Under the pieces are notes generated by a model. The model had not been told where the DNA came from, ran no database searches, and was given only the letters and a program-made list of their open reading frames with translations. This document shows, in pieces, positions 1 through 7,299 of a DNA stretch of 22,104 nt (positions are counted from its first letter, which is position 1; each line of letters starts with the position of its first letter). The stretch comes from Cuniculiplasma sp052315315 (GTDB lineage: Archaea; Thermoplasmatota; Thermoplasmata; Thermoplasmatales; Thermoplasmataceae), in contig JBLSDE010000029.1 of NCBI GenBank assembly GCA_052315315.1, forward strand, positions 1-22,104, given 5' to 3'. The position numbers and the translations under genes are program-made.

Positions 1-107
1 ACCTGAAAAAAAGGATTCTAAGTTACATAGAAGAGACAAACAGCGAACCTGTTGTCTTCACGTGGAAATACAGGATGGATGAGATGCCAGGTGGAATAGG
101 AGCATGA
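1..107 (+). CDS. C-terminal end of an unidentified protein (cut by window edge)
   Basis: An open frame enters from the left edge (codons in frame with base 3) and ends at TGA 105-107, giving about 34 residues that finish FTWKYRMDEMPGGIGA. I do not recognise the family. The charged, non-repetitive tail looks like real coding sequence, and the stop lies 35 bases before the start of the membrane protein downstream, so the two could be co-transcribed. Too little is visible to assign a function. Confidence 0.45.
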   Translation, partial: LKKRILSYIEETNSEPVVFTWKYRMDEMPGGIGA

Positions 108-142
108 TATTGCAAGTATAATTAGGAAACGCTATACTAGGC

Positions 143-1237
143 ATGTTTTTGATATCCATATTTTTTATACTGATGGCAGTTTTAATATCCTTTATTTTTT
201 ATTTTGATTTATCCTATTATGGCTTGCCGAAGAACGAAGTATACTCATTCTATTACTATTCTGCAATGTATACTATACTCGGATTAATCTTATCATTCGC
301 AATCAACAAAATAGCTTCCAAAGGCTCAATTGCTACTCAATTGCCATACACCCTAAATCTAATACTTGGAGGCCTATGGATCTTGGATGGCATTCTTCAA
401 TTTCAACCTCAAATGCCTTACGGCTTTCTGACATTCGTCATAGAACCAGCAATAACCTCCATTCCAAATATGCAAATTGAGCAGTTTTTGTATTTGGGAT
501 ATAATACCTGGGCAATTCATCCTATACAGTTTGATGCTCTGTCTGGCGCACTTCAAATATTCATCGGTTTCTCTTTCTTAACCTATCGTTCAAAACGAGC
601 GCTAAAGCTAGTTTCTGCAATTTCCATATTTTGGGCCATAATTATTTGGATATTTGGAGAAGGTTTTGGCGGTATCCCAGAATCCGGCGTCTCCATTTTA
701 ACCGGTTTCCCTGGTTCCGCTCTACTATATATGATTTTAGCATTACCATTTCTGAATCATAATTTGGAGAAAAAAGAGAATTTTTTAAGTTTTTACAGAA
801 TATCAATTGTTATAATTTTGTTTGTATCTATTATTCTACAGTTGGTTCCCCTGAATATTTACTGGAATAATGGAATTTTCTCGCAAATCATCTATGATAA
901 CACTTTCAATCAAGGCGAATCTCCATGGATTTACAGCATTATGGAGTCCATATGGCCCTTATTAATCTATCACACTGAATACTTAAATATTTTATTCTCC
1001 TTAATTGTTCTATCAGTTTTATTATTATTGATTTCTAAGTACAATTATGGAGAAATGATAGGAATGATTTCATTTTTCGTATTCTGGTTGCTTTTTCAAA
1101 ATATGGGAATATATGATAATCCTGCTACAGACTTTAATTCCGGAATACTACTGGTATTAATAATTTCAATATTGGTTTTAAACGATAAAATCTACGAGAT
1201 TCAATTCAGGACTTTTCAAGCAGTTAACCAAAAATAA
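143..1237 (+). CDS. Polytopic integral membrane protein, function unknown
   Basis: A 364-residue protein made almost entirely of hydrophobic segments separated by short loops; about nine or ten membrane helices can be picked out, starting at the N-terminus. Visible landmarks are FGEGFGGIPESG followed by TGFPGSALLYMILALPF near residues 175-205, where Gly/Glu/Pro-rich loops sit between helices. I have a loose memory of similar WxxGEGFGG...PG..LLY membrane proteins in archaea and actinobacteria but cannot name the family or a substrate. No signal peptide cleavage site, soluble domain or metal motif is evident. It is host DNA, immediately upstream of the tRNA-Pro that serves as the integration site. 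It might be co-transcribed with the partial gene ending at 107. Confident as a gene; function unknown. Confidence 0.75.
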   Translation: MFLISIFFILMAVLISFIFYFDLSYYGLPKNEVYSFYYYSAMYTILGLILSFAINKIASKGSIATQLPYTLNLILGGLWILDGILQFQPQMPYGFLTFVIEPAITSIPNMQIEQFLYLGYNTWAIHPIQFDALSGALQIFIGFSFLTYRSKRALKLVSAISIFWAIIIWIFGEGFGGIPESGVSILTGFPGSALLYMILALPFLNHNLEKKENFLSFYRISIVIILFVSIILQLVPLNIYWNNGIFSQIIYDNTFNQGESPWIYSIMESIWPLLIYHTEYLNILFSLIVLSVLLLLISKYNYGEMIGMISFFVFWLLFQNMGIYDNPATDFNSGILLVLIISILVLNDKIYEIQFRTFQAVNQK

Positions 1238-1265
1238 AATTAGATAGAAGCCATTACCCAGTTAA

Positions 1266-1338
1266 GGGTCTGTGGGGTAGCCTGGTATCCTTCCAGCTTC
1301 GGGAGTTGGAGACCCCGGTCCAAATCCGGGCAGACCCA
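1266..1338 (+). tRNA. tRNA-Pro (anticodon CGG)
   Basis: A full cloverleaf can be folded by eye. The acceptor stem GGGTCTG (1266-1272) pairs with CAGACCC (1331-1337), with discriminator A at 1338. The anticodon stem CCAGC (1293-1297) pairs with GTTGG (1305-1309) around loop TTCGGGA, giving anticodon CGG at 1300-1302. The T stem CCCGG (1314-1318) pairs with CCGGG (1326-1330) around TCCAAAT. CCA is not encoded. Its 3' end is the left attachment site of the integrated element, which restores an intact gene on integration. Confidence 0.96.
1326..1338 (+). other. attL core: 3' end of tRNA-Pro
   Basis: The 13 bases CCGGGCAGACCCA (3' strand of the T stem plus acceptor stem and discriminator) recur exactly at 13678-13690 in the same orientation. 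With one mismatch the match extends four bases leftwards (AAAT versus AAAC). This is the layout expected when a tyrosine integrase inserts an element into a tRNA 3' end. Confidence 0.9.
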
Positions 1339-1343
1339 TAGTC

Positions 1344-1355
1344 TATACGGTTTAG
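1344..1355 (+). repeat. Left arm of a 12-base inverted repeat flanking the att core
   Basis: TATACGGTTTAG here is the exact reverse complement of CTAAACCGTATA at 13656-13667. In the excised circle the two arms would flank the att core on both sides, so they are likely integrase or accessory-protein binding arms. Confidence 0.75.
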
Positions 1356-1628
1356 TTTTTTGTAATAATTAGAGGATTAAAGGATTTGCAAGAGACATTT
1401 TGGTATCTGTATTTGCGTTTTTTTCACTTTTATTTATATACTCATGGTATGGTTTTGGATCGATTTTTGGAATATATTAATATTTCAATAAAAATAAACT
1501 CATGATCCACTATATTCGTTCAACGTAACTTCCATCACCAGCAGTGGTATGATTTTATCCATCTGAATCTGATCAACCAAGCCATTTGTCAAACCAACAG
1601 ATACATCCAAAAGTTAGCAATAAGGTTT
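1356..1628. other. Left-end non-coding segment of the element
   Basis: About 270 bases between the left arm and the first gene. All six frames are broken by stops, and I see no RNA gene or repeat. It is AT-rich at the left end and more mixed at 1500-1620. Confidence 0.4.
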
Positions 1629-1913
1629 CTATTTCCTTTCCTTCTTAGCGGAACCGTGTCCTGGATGGTTATGCAATGGTTCGTGGCACTCGTGAATGAT
1701 TTCGCCTTTTGAGTTCTTTATCACTTCATCATAGGTATCAGCCTCCTTATTAGAAGTCAAATCACGAGTCATCCACTCTTGGTTGTCTCTATAGAAACTG
1801 TCTCCAGTCTTCATTTTAATAGTTGGGTCTCCATGCCCCCCTTTCTTCTTTTTAATCGTTAAGCATTTATGCAGATCAATTTTTTCAGTTATTTCGATTT
1901 TGTAATCCGTCAT
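1629..1913 (-). CDS. Small His-rich protein of unknown function
   Basis: A 94-residue hydrophilic protein. The N-terminal part reads like a beta-strand segment (TDYKIEITEKIDLHKCLTIKKK). The C-terminal part is dense in His and Cys (IIHECHEPLHNHPGHG, about residues 72-87), which could bind a metal; this is inference from composition only. A TATA-like sequence (GTATAAA on the plus strand at 1934-1940) lies about 24 bases before the ATG, consistent with a leaderless message starting at this codon. It is downstream of, and in the same orientation as, the AbrB-like gene and the rhomboid-like gene. No family is recognised. Confidence 0.6.
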   Translation of the reverse strand: MTDYKIEITEKIDLHKCLTIKKKKGGHGDPTIKMKTGDSFYRDNQEWMTRDLTSNKEADTYDEVIKNSKGEIIHECHEPLHNHPGHGSAKKERK

Positions 1914-1933
1914 GATAAACCAATTTCCATCAA

Positions 1934-1940
1934 GTATAAA
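1934..1940 (-). promoter_or_regulatory. TATA box for the 94-residue gene
   Basis: On the minus strand it reads TTTATAC, centred about 24 bases upstream of the ATG at 1913. That spacing is typical for an archaeal leaderless transcript. Confidence 0.5.
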
Positions 1941-1986
1941 ATCATTTATATAATATATTATACATTGAGCACATTTCTAATTCATT

Positions 1987-2148
1987 TTACAGAATCTTCT
2001 TGATCGCAATCTCACCGTTAATTTCATAAAATCCGATATGTTCAGATTCTGAAACTTTTAACTTCTCAGCGATTTCCTTTGGTATCGTGATCCGAAGTGA
2101 TGATCCTTTGGATGAAGTCTTAGCTACTGCGATTAGTTTTTCTGACAT
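1987..2148 (-). CDS. AbrB/SpoVT-type DNA-binding protein
   Basis: A 53-residue protein read from the minus strand, starting MSEKLIAVAK and ending GEIAIKKIL. It has the swapped-hairpin AbrB layout: a short basic N-terminus, then SSLRITIPKEIAEKLKVSESEHIGF matching the common 'R-I-T-I-P-K-E-I...L-x-V...G' pattern (split here: residues 17-30, then 31-40), then a final strand GEIAIKKIL. Proteins of this kind are transcriptional regulators or antitoxins. No toxin gene is recognisable next to it: the neighbours are the His-rich protein downstream and the rhomboid-like gene upstream. The upstream bases on the coding strand (CCCTCCCA) do not form a Shine-Dalgarno site, so the message may be leaderless. 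A second AbrB-like gene lies at 11416-11610. Confidence 0.75.
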   Translation of the reverse strand: MSEKLIAVAKTSSKGSSLRITIPKEIAEKLKVSESEHIGFYEINGEIAIKKIL

Positions 2149-2230
2149 TGGGAGGGTAATAAGTGAAGTTAGTTAAGTTTTTTGAGAAAAATTGAGAGTA
2201 GAACTAGAAACACGTTTGAGCTGGAAGATA

Positions 2231-2812
2231 TCACTCTTTTGTCAGCCTGTTGATGTAGAAGAATCCGAATGTACCCATAATGATCCCAAGAAGAAACGAT
2301 ACGATGTGTAGTTGATAACCAATACCAGTATATTCATTAAAAAAATTAGTTTTTGAGATGATTAACTGGATAATAATCCATAAGAAAACCGAAAGACTAA
2401 TTAGTGTTGTTGCGAGAATCAGATTATTTTCTTTTAGATGTTTCTTTTGCTTTGAAGAGAGGCTTGCATCTAGAAAGTAAAGAATGGGGTTCAAAAGGCA
2501 AATCATGAATATCATTCCATAAAGAGCATATATGACTCCAGACTGGCCATATCCTTGAGATTGTGGGAACATTATTATCCAATATATACCTGAAATGATT
2601 GCTATAAAAAACATTGACCCGGTTAAAAATTTTGACATTTTCAATTTCCACGCACCAGCAAATCTGTAACTGGCAATTAAATAGAAAGCCAATAACATTA
2701 TGAAAACTTCAATGTTCCCAGATCCGTCATAAACAAACATATATGTTAAGACAGACCAAAGTCTAGTCTGACTTAGGTATAGATAGTTCGAATGGGGAGC
2801 AAAGTAACTCAT
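2231..2812 (-). CDS. Rhomboid-like intramembrane protein (divergent)
   Basis: A 193-residue, strongly hydrophobic protein with about six membrane helices. Two features fit rhomboid serine proteases: GYGQSGVIYALYG (about residues 89-101) matches the GxSG nucleophile motif followed by a helix, and QLHIVSFLLGIIMGTFGFF near residues 168-186 matches the last helix, where the catalytic His precedes a small-residue face. The N-terminal WSVLTYMFVYDGSGNIE resembles the rhomboid 'W...T.MF.H' loop, but the usual His and Asn of that helix are absent. The frame stays open and hydrophobic upstream of the ATG (FWKYYYPIVLCGSIFFI) with no obvious start codon, so the true N-terminus could be longer. A TATA-like AAATATTTAAG lies at 2868-2878. 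The family call rests on motifs only. Confidence 0.6.
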   Translation of the reverse strand: MSYFAPHSNYLYLSQTRLWSVLTYMFVYDGSGNIEVFIMLLAFYLIASYRFAGAWKLKMSKFLTGSMFFIAIISGIYWIIMFPQSQGYGQSGVIYALYGMIFMICLLNPILYFLDASLSSKQKKHLKENNLILATTLISLSVFLWIIIQLIISKTNFFNEYTGIGYQLHIVSFLLGIIMGTFGFFYINRLTKE

Positions 2813-2867
2813 GATGAAGAAAATGCTTCCACATAAGACTATTGGATAATAGTATTTCCAGAATAAA

Positions 2868-2878
2868 CTTAAATATTT
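2868..2878 (-). promoter_or_regulatory. Likely TATA box for the rhomboid-like gene
   Basis: On the minus strand it reads AAATATTTAAG, about 60 bases before the annotated ATG. Transcription would begin near 2845, which leaves a short leader or implies an upstream non-ATG start. Confidence 0.4.
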
Positions 2879-2889
2879 TTCGCCCTTTG

Positions 2890-3560
2890 AGATAGTAAGT
2901 TATAACACAAGCGCTCTTATTAAATTTGTGTCGAAGCGCCAAAGTTTTGAGTATAAAGGTCCATAACTTATCTCGCACTCTTTCAAGGGCTCTTCATTAT
3001 TAGAGTATTTAACGAAAGCTTGTATCCTGCTACCAGGTAAGTCCCATGCAAAATATTTGTATGTGAACGCTAATCCAAAACATCCAAAATCGCTCAATTA
3101 ATGGTACCAGTTGAAATTACGTCTTTTAATTGTGCATATTCAACCATTATAGCCCTTAATTATAATCATTCTTGAAAGATCGTTTCAATAATGTACGCTT
3201 CAAATACAAGGTATTTTTTGGATTCATTTTGAATAATCTCTTTTATCTCCAGAAACCTTTGAAACACTCCATATATTGATAGAAAACATGTTAGATAAAT
3301 GAGTATAACGTGGAACCATTAAATGGTCGAAAATGGATAAATTTGGATGAGCGTTTACAGTTGTACATGATCACATTATCTTCACGATCCCCTGTCTTTG
3401 ATGCCATAACAGAAACATTCTTTACGGCCTTTGGCACAAGGGAGGCTGCAATGATGTATGAATCATCCTTCAGCAGATCAAAGAGGATCATAGATTTCAT
3501 AATTGTGTTAATTCATTAAGTATGCTTTTTATTTTTGTAACACTTTATCCTATAACTATA
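2890..3560. other. Region with no convincing gene
   Basis: Two open stretches are the only coding-like signals: minus 2900-3097 (65 codons, TTG start, including FTYKYFAWDLPGSRIQAFVK) and a pair of overlapping frames at 3291-3519 on opposite strands. The first reads like a protein fragment but has no start signal. The second includes FDAITETFFTAFGTREAAMM and could be a remnant of a mobile-element gene. I cannot assign either to a family. Confidence 0.35.
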
Positions 3561-3564
3561 ATTA

Positions 3565-3574
3565 ATTATATTTG
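3565..3574 (+). promoter_or_regulatory. TATA box for the PLD-methyltransferase operon
   Basis: ATTATATTTG centred about 23-26 bases before the ATG at 3592. The spacing predicts a leaderless transcript starting at or next to that ATG. Confidence 0.55.
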
Positions 3575-3591
3575 CTTATGATATAACACTA

Positions 3592-5085
3592 ATGGAATTT
3601 GAATTTAATACACAGATAATGAATCGTGTGGCAAAAGAAATTAGCGAAGCCAAAGATTTTTTGAACATAGCTGTATTCCAGATACATAACAAATCGATAT
3701 ATGATGCCATAATAGAAGCGTTAAACAAAGGAGTTAAAGTTCAGATTTTTACACTTCCCAATGACAGTATCAATCAAAATATTAGGGAAACTGTTGTTGA
3801 AAGGATAGAGAAAGTGAGAAAACACGGTGCAAATATATATTATTCAAGCTGGGGTATTGGAGACCCAGAAAGGACTACAACGGCAGTTGGTAGGTGGTAT
3901 TCTTTTCATGGAAAGTTCATGGTAACGGAAAACGTTGCAATGTCTCTTTCAGCAAACCTTACAGAAGACCCGGAATTGGATGCACTGATTGTTTATAACG
4001 AGAAGGATAAAATTGATGAATTCAATAATAAATTTAACTCTCTTTTAAGACTATTCAGGGATGGTTCAATCAAGGATATAATAAATGGAAGCCAATACAA
4101 AGATAAGGAATCACTATTTATTGCTCCAAGAACGATCACAGAACCTGAAATCGTATCTCACTGGATACGGGACTATCCATCTGAAGTATGCAACAATGTC
4201 ACATCACTTACAGATAGTTTATACATAGCCCCTTTTGATTGTAGAGCCAGGGACCTCATTGAGAATGTGATAAATGAAGCAATGGAATATATCTACATTT
4301 CAACCGAGAGCTTCACTGATACAGATATTATACCTTTCTTAATTTCAAATGCCGTTAAGAATAAGAAGATAAAGATATTAACCGGTAGTGACAGTCAGGA
4401 TTTCAACGAGAGAATTAGGGAGTTGTACCCAAGGTTAATGGCAAATAATATAGAACTCAGGAAACCAAAGTCACCCTTACATGCCAAGTTAATTATAACC
4501 GATAAACGAGTGGTTGTAAGTTCAGTAAATCTCAATAAAATGAATTTAGGCTATGCAAAAACAAAGGCATTATGGAGAGCAAACACTGAAACCATAACGG
4601 TTGAATCAAATTATAATGCGATAAAAGAGGCTAAGAGAAGGTATGACGAAGTATTTGACGATTCAATAGAATTAATAAGTTTCCTATCACAAAAGGAAGT
4701 GGATTATGCAAAATCCATATTCATGGTTTATGGAGTTAAAGCAGATCGCAAAGTCCAAAATCTATTCAGTCAGGTAATAGTAAAAAGTGATATTAAGATG
4801 AAAAAAGATCTGTATCAAATAGGCAAGTATGCATCTATTTTAATAAAGAAATTCAATAAGAATGATACTGTTGTTGACATTACCGATTTTCTTAGCGCAA
4901 TGACATTGTATTATCTTTCAGATAGAAAGCATACTGAACCAGAACTTAGGGAAAAACTTACCAGTATCTATGAGACTATAGATGATAACGGGATCTTAGA
5001 AGGGCTATTAAAATATAAATTGATAACAAAAGAGGAAGAATTTTATAAGCTGGATTTAGTCACTCTATTGGGGGAGACGAATTGA
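3592..5085 (+). CDS. Phospholipase-D-family protein with two HKD motifs; candidate restriction nuclease
   Basis: A 497-residue protein with two PLD-like halves. The first half ends in FHGKFMVTENVAMSLSANLT (H106, K108; Glu113 at the usual Asp position). The second has LHAKLIITDKRVVVSSVNLN (H297, K299, D304, then S310-S311-V-N313), a textbook HxK(x4)D(x6)SxN motif. Both halves start with PLD-type segments (FLNIAVFQIHN... and YIYISTESFTD...). A helical C-terminal region (about 355-497) follows and could bind DNA. Its stop overlaps the start of the methyltransferase gene, so the two are translated together. PLD-fold nucleases are known in restriction enzymes (BfiI, NgoFVII-type), and that pairing suggests restriction-modification. 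Nuclease activity and specificity are inferred; a phosphatase or lipase-like role cannot be excluded. Confidence 0.8.
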   Translation: MEFEFNTQIMNRVAKEISEAKDFLNIAVFQIHNKSIYDAIIEALNKGVKVQIFTLPNDSINQNIRETVVERIEKVRKHGANIYYSSWGIGDPERTTTAVGRWYSFHGKFMVTENVAMSLSANLTEDPELDALIVYNEKDKIDEFNNKFNSLLRLFRDGSIKDIINGSQYKDKESLFIAPRTITEPEIVSHWIRDYPSEVCNNVTSLTDSLYIAPFDCRARDLIENVINEAMEYIYISTESFTDTDIIPFLISNAVKNKKIKILTGSDSQDFNERIRELYPRLMANNIELRKPKSPLHAKLIITDKRVVVSSVNLNKMNLGYAKTKALWRANTETITVESNYNAIKEAKRRYDEVFDDSIELISFLSQKEVDYAKSIFMVYGVKADRKVQNLFSQVIVKSDIKMKKDLYQIGKYASILIKKFNKNDTVVDITDFLSAMTLYYLSDRKHTEPELREKLTSIYETIDDNGILEGLLKYKLITKEEEFYKLDLVTLLGETN

Positions 5086-5963
5086 GGATAGACACCGTGG
5101 TTAATGACAATTGCCTAAAATTTCTTAACGATAGTGATAATAAAAACTTGCGGATCGATTTATCCTTCTTAGATCCACCGTTTAATCAGGGAAAAGAATA
5201 CAGAGTTCATAATGATAATTTGCCAGATGAAGAATACTGGAAGTTCATGGAGGATGTGTGCAGATCAATTTATGAAAGGACTGTTGAAGGAGGTTCAATA
5301 TATTTTATGCAAAGAGAAAAAAACACTGCTAAGGTAATGGACACTTTGGAAAAGACCGGATGGGAATATCAGAATCTTATAATCTGGAAGAAGAAATCCT
5401 CAGCAGTGCCGCAAAACGAAAAATTTGGATTGCATTATCAAATAATAGTGTATGCAACAAAGGGAAGTAGACCAAAAACCTTCAATAAACTACGTATAAA
5501 CCCTCCTTTACTGAAAACTGAAAAATATGAACGACCAAATGGTATGTATGTTACAGACGTATGGGACGATATCCGAGAATTGACCTCGGGATATTTTGCA
5601 GGAGATGAACCACTAAGAAATGAAAATAAGGAAAGACTTCACAAACAACAATCTCCAATTGCATTACTTCTCAGAATTATATTATCTTCGACTAAGATGG
5701 GAGATTTAGTTTTTGATCCTTTCTCAGGTACTGGTACTACACTGGTTGTTGCAAAACAACTGAAAAGAAGATTTTTAGGAGTTGAGATTGATCCCGTTAA
5801 CGTTTCTGAAATAGAGAAGAGGCTCAACAATATTAGACCAACAGATAACATAGAAAAATATAGAAAGGACTATTATTATACCAAAGACTTAAACAAAATC
5901 TGGGAAAATAATGATAAGATAACGACGAGTATGACTCTTCTAGATACGACTGATTACATTTAA
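5082..5963 (+). CDS. Beta-class site-specific DNA methyltransferase
   Basis: A 293-residue amino-methyltransferase (N6-adenine or N4-cytosine) using S-adenosylmethionine. Catalytic motif IV, LDPPFNQGKEY (D31-P-P-F34), comes near the N-terminus. The SAM-binding motif I, FDPFSGTGTTLVVA (from F211, with G216-T-G218), comes late, followed by FLGVEIDP (motif II). The order IV-then-I defines the beta class. The variable segment between (about 130-190) would form the target-recognition region. DPPF is more usual in N6-adenine enzymes. The start is TTG at 5082, overlapping the TGA of the PLD gene by 4 bases (TTGA); no other start fits so well. It presumably protects the element's and host's DNA from the partner nuclease. 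Confidence 0.9.
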   Translation: MRIDTVVNDNCLKFLNDSDNKNLRIDLSFLDPPFNQGKEYRVHNDNLPDEEYWKFMEDVCRSIYERTVEGGSIYFMQREKNTAKVMDTLEKTGWEYQNLIIWKKKSSAVPQNEKFGLHYQIIVYATKGSRPKTFNKLRINPPLLKTEKYERPNGMYVTDVWDDIRELTSGYFAGDEPLRNENKERLHKQQSPIALLLRIILSSTKMGDLVFDPFSGTGTTLVVAKQLKRRFLGVEIDPVNVSEIEKRLNNIRPTDNIEKYRKDYYYTKDLNKIWENNDKITTSMTLLDTTDYI

Positions 5964-6178
5964 TTCCTTATCAGTAGGATTGCGTGTAACTAAAAGATAC
6001 ATGGTTTTTATATTTTATAAGAGATGAAGTTTTTAAAGCACCAGATTATGCAATAAAATTTGGGATAAGAGATAAGAGAATCCAAACTTATGTGGCATAA
6101 AGTTATTTTGATTTGCAATTTCAAAATAATATGAAAAAATACCCTTATTTTCTATCTCTGCTATAAATCTTATTACAA

Positions 6179-6285
6179 AATAATACGGAATAATACGAAA
6201 ATAATACAAAAATAATACGGAAAATAATACGAGAAAATTTAGGGAATTAAAGGTTTTCCGGAAGGTTGGAGTTGAAAATAATACG
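6179..6285 (+). repeat. Iteron array: AATAATACG, six copies
   Basis: Exact AATAATACG at 6179, 6189, 6211, 6223 and 6277, and AATAATACA at 6200. The first five start 10, 11, 11 and 12 bases apart, so they lie on about the same face of the helix. Likely binding sites for a replication initiator or repressor; the protein is unknown. Confidence 0.8.
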
Positions 6286-6298
6286 ATTTGATTTTTTT

Positions 6299-6344
6299 TG
6301 ATTTTTCGGTCTATAATTACGTAATGAGGTGCATCAATATATGG
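6299..6344 (+). repeat. Imperfect 46-base direct repeat, copy 1
   Basis: It aligns without gaps to 6494-6539 at 32 of 46 positions; the best-kept parts are TGATTTTT at the start, GTAATGAG in the middle and ATATATGG at the end. The AT-rich palindromic stretch lies between the two copies. Confidence 0.6.
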
Positions 6345-6461
6345 AAAATCGGGTTTGCGATTTGAGTTTAATTTTTTTAAACTTTTTTAAACGATTTTTA
6401 AACTTTTTTTAAAGTCGTTAAAATAGCGTAAAATACTAATTCCAGAGTGAAAAATTAAATC

Positions 6462-6484
6462 AAAGTTTAAAAAATTTAAACTTT
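6462..6484. repeat. Perfect AT-rich inverted repeat
   Basis: AAAGTTTAAA (6462-6471) and TTTAAACTTT (6475-6484) are exact reverse complements separated by AAA. The same TTTAAACTTTTTT words recur at about 6377-6412. This could be a DNA-unwinding element or protein site within the candidate origin. Confidence 0.55.
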
Positions 6485-6493
6485 TTAAATTTT

Positions 6494-6539
6494 TGATTTT
6501 TTCGCCATAATATATGTAATGAGACGCACGTATATATGG
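6494..6539 (+). repeat. Imperfect 46-base direct repeat, copy 2
   Basis: Partner of 6299-6344. The shared core is TAATGAG, then a GCA-containing spacer, then ATATATGG. Confidence 0.6.
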
Positions 6540-6633
6540 TCAGAATTTCGTTTTCCAAAGTCTGAATAAATGTGAAAAACCCTTAGATTTGCTATGTTTC
6601 TGTAATAGATATTTTGAAAAATGAAATTTTAAC

Positions 6634-6660
6634 TTCAGAGTTTAAAATTAAAACTCTGAA
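6634..6660. repeat. Hairpin with 10-base perfect stem
   Basis: TTCAGAGTTT (6634-6643) and AAACTCTGAA (6651-6660) pair exactly around a 7-base loop AAAATTA. It could be a cruciform, a protein site or a structured transcript end. No U-tract follows on either strand, so a plain terminator is less likely. Confidence 0.5.
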
Positions 6661-6746
6661 AAGTCATATCTGTGTTTTTTTGGTTTTCCGATTTCGGAAA
6701 GGTTTCTTAGATTCGGCAAAAACTTCAAGATATAACGACGCAGAGA

Positions 6747-7244
6747 TTAGAGGTTTGTGGTTTTTGGAATCTTTTCACAATTGCACATTTCTTCCATTCG
6801 TCGTGTTATAACCGTTCTATCTAATTTAGTCGCTTCAGCAATCTTTTCCTGTATGTAGCAGGGCAAACACATGTCGAATATCCTTTGGATCGATTAAAGG
6901 ATTCAGGTTTATTGATGTAATAGAAGAAGGATAAAACACTTTAATGAAATCGATGGTTTTATTTTAAAGGCATTCTGAGTGATACTAAAATCTCCAACTG
7001 CAATCCATAAACAGATTGGATGTAATATCAATATGGTTGGTTCTTAGGTTTGTAAAGGAATATGTACCTGGATCACTTCTATTTTGATCCAAACCTTTAC
7101 CATTTGTTAAAGGTTTTTCTCCTAACATAGTGTAATACAATTGTCTAAAAAACTTTCTTTTGATGCAATTGCAACAAATTTGGTTCTGTCAAGTTGACGG
7201 TTGATCTGATATCCTGTAAATTTCGGTTTATGAATGATTATGGC
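6747..7244 (-). pseudogene. Decayed gene with helix-turn-helix-like C-terminal segment
   Basis: The minus strand carries four protein-like pieces in order but in different frames or split by stops: a piece containing KPKFTGYQINRQLDRTKFVA (about 7229-7170), one starting MLGEKPLTNGKGLDQNRSDP (about 7130) and ending NLFMDCSWRF before TAG, a short IDFIKVFYPSSITSINLNP, and MCLPCYIQEKIAEATKLDRT plus VITRRMEEMCN (from 6872) ending at 6747. The last piece reads like an HTH (Q-E-K-I-A-E...D-R-T-V-I-T-R-R). Several frameshifts and stops mean it cannot make a full protein. The original function is not recognised; a ParB-like or DNA-binding plasmid protein is a guess. Confidence 0.5.
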
Positions 7245-7299
7245 TCACTAACGTAATCTTTTATGATTACTCTTATTTACTTGTTAAAATTAAGGTGTT

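Larger units (their letters stand above)
5964..6746. other. AT-rich non-coding region, candidate origin of replication
   Basis: About 780 bases with no credible gene. It contains a phased AATAATACG array (6179-6285), two imperfect 46-base repeats (6299-6344 and 6494-6539), very AT-rich runs with TTTAAACTTTTTT-type palindromes between them, and a hairpin at 6634-6660. Iterons beside an AT-rich stretch are the classic layout of a plasmid origin. An open frame at 6614-6811 on the plus strand runs through the hairpin and opposes a better-supported decayed gene, so I do not call it. Confidence 0.55.

Noticed and set aside
3592..5963. DISARM defence system
   Set aside because: DISARM also needs a large helicase (DrmA) and a DUF1998 protein (DrmB), neither of which is present.
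6179..6285. Possible CRISPR array
   Set aside because: The repeat is only 9 bases with 1-3 base gaps. CRISPR repeats are 24-40 bases with similar-sized unique spacers, and no cas gene is present.
6614..6811. A 65-codon plus-strand frame
   Set aside because: It runs through a perfect hairpin, has no start signal and opposes a better-supported decayed minus-strand gene.
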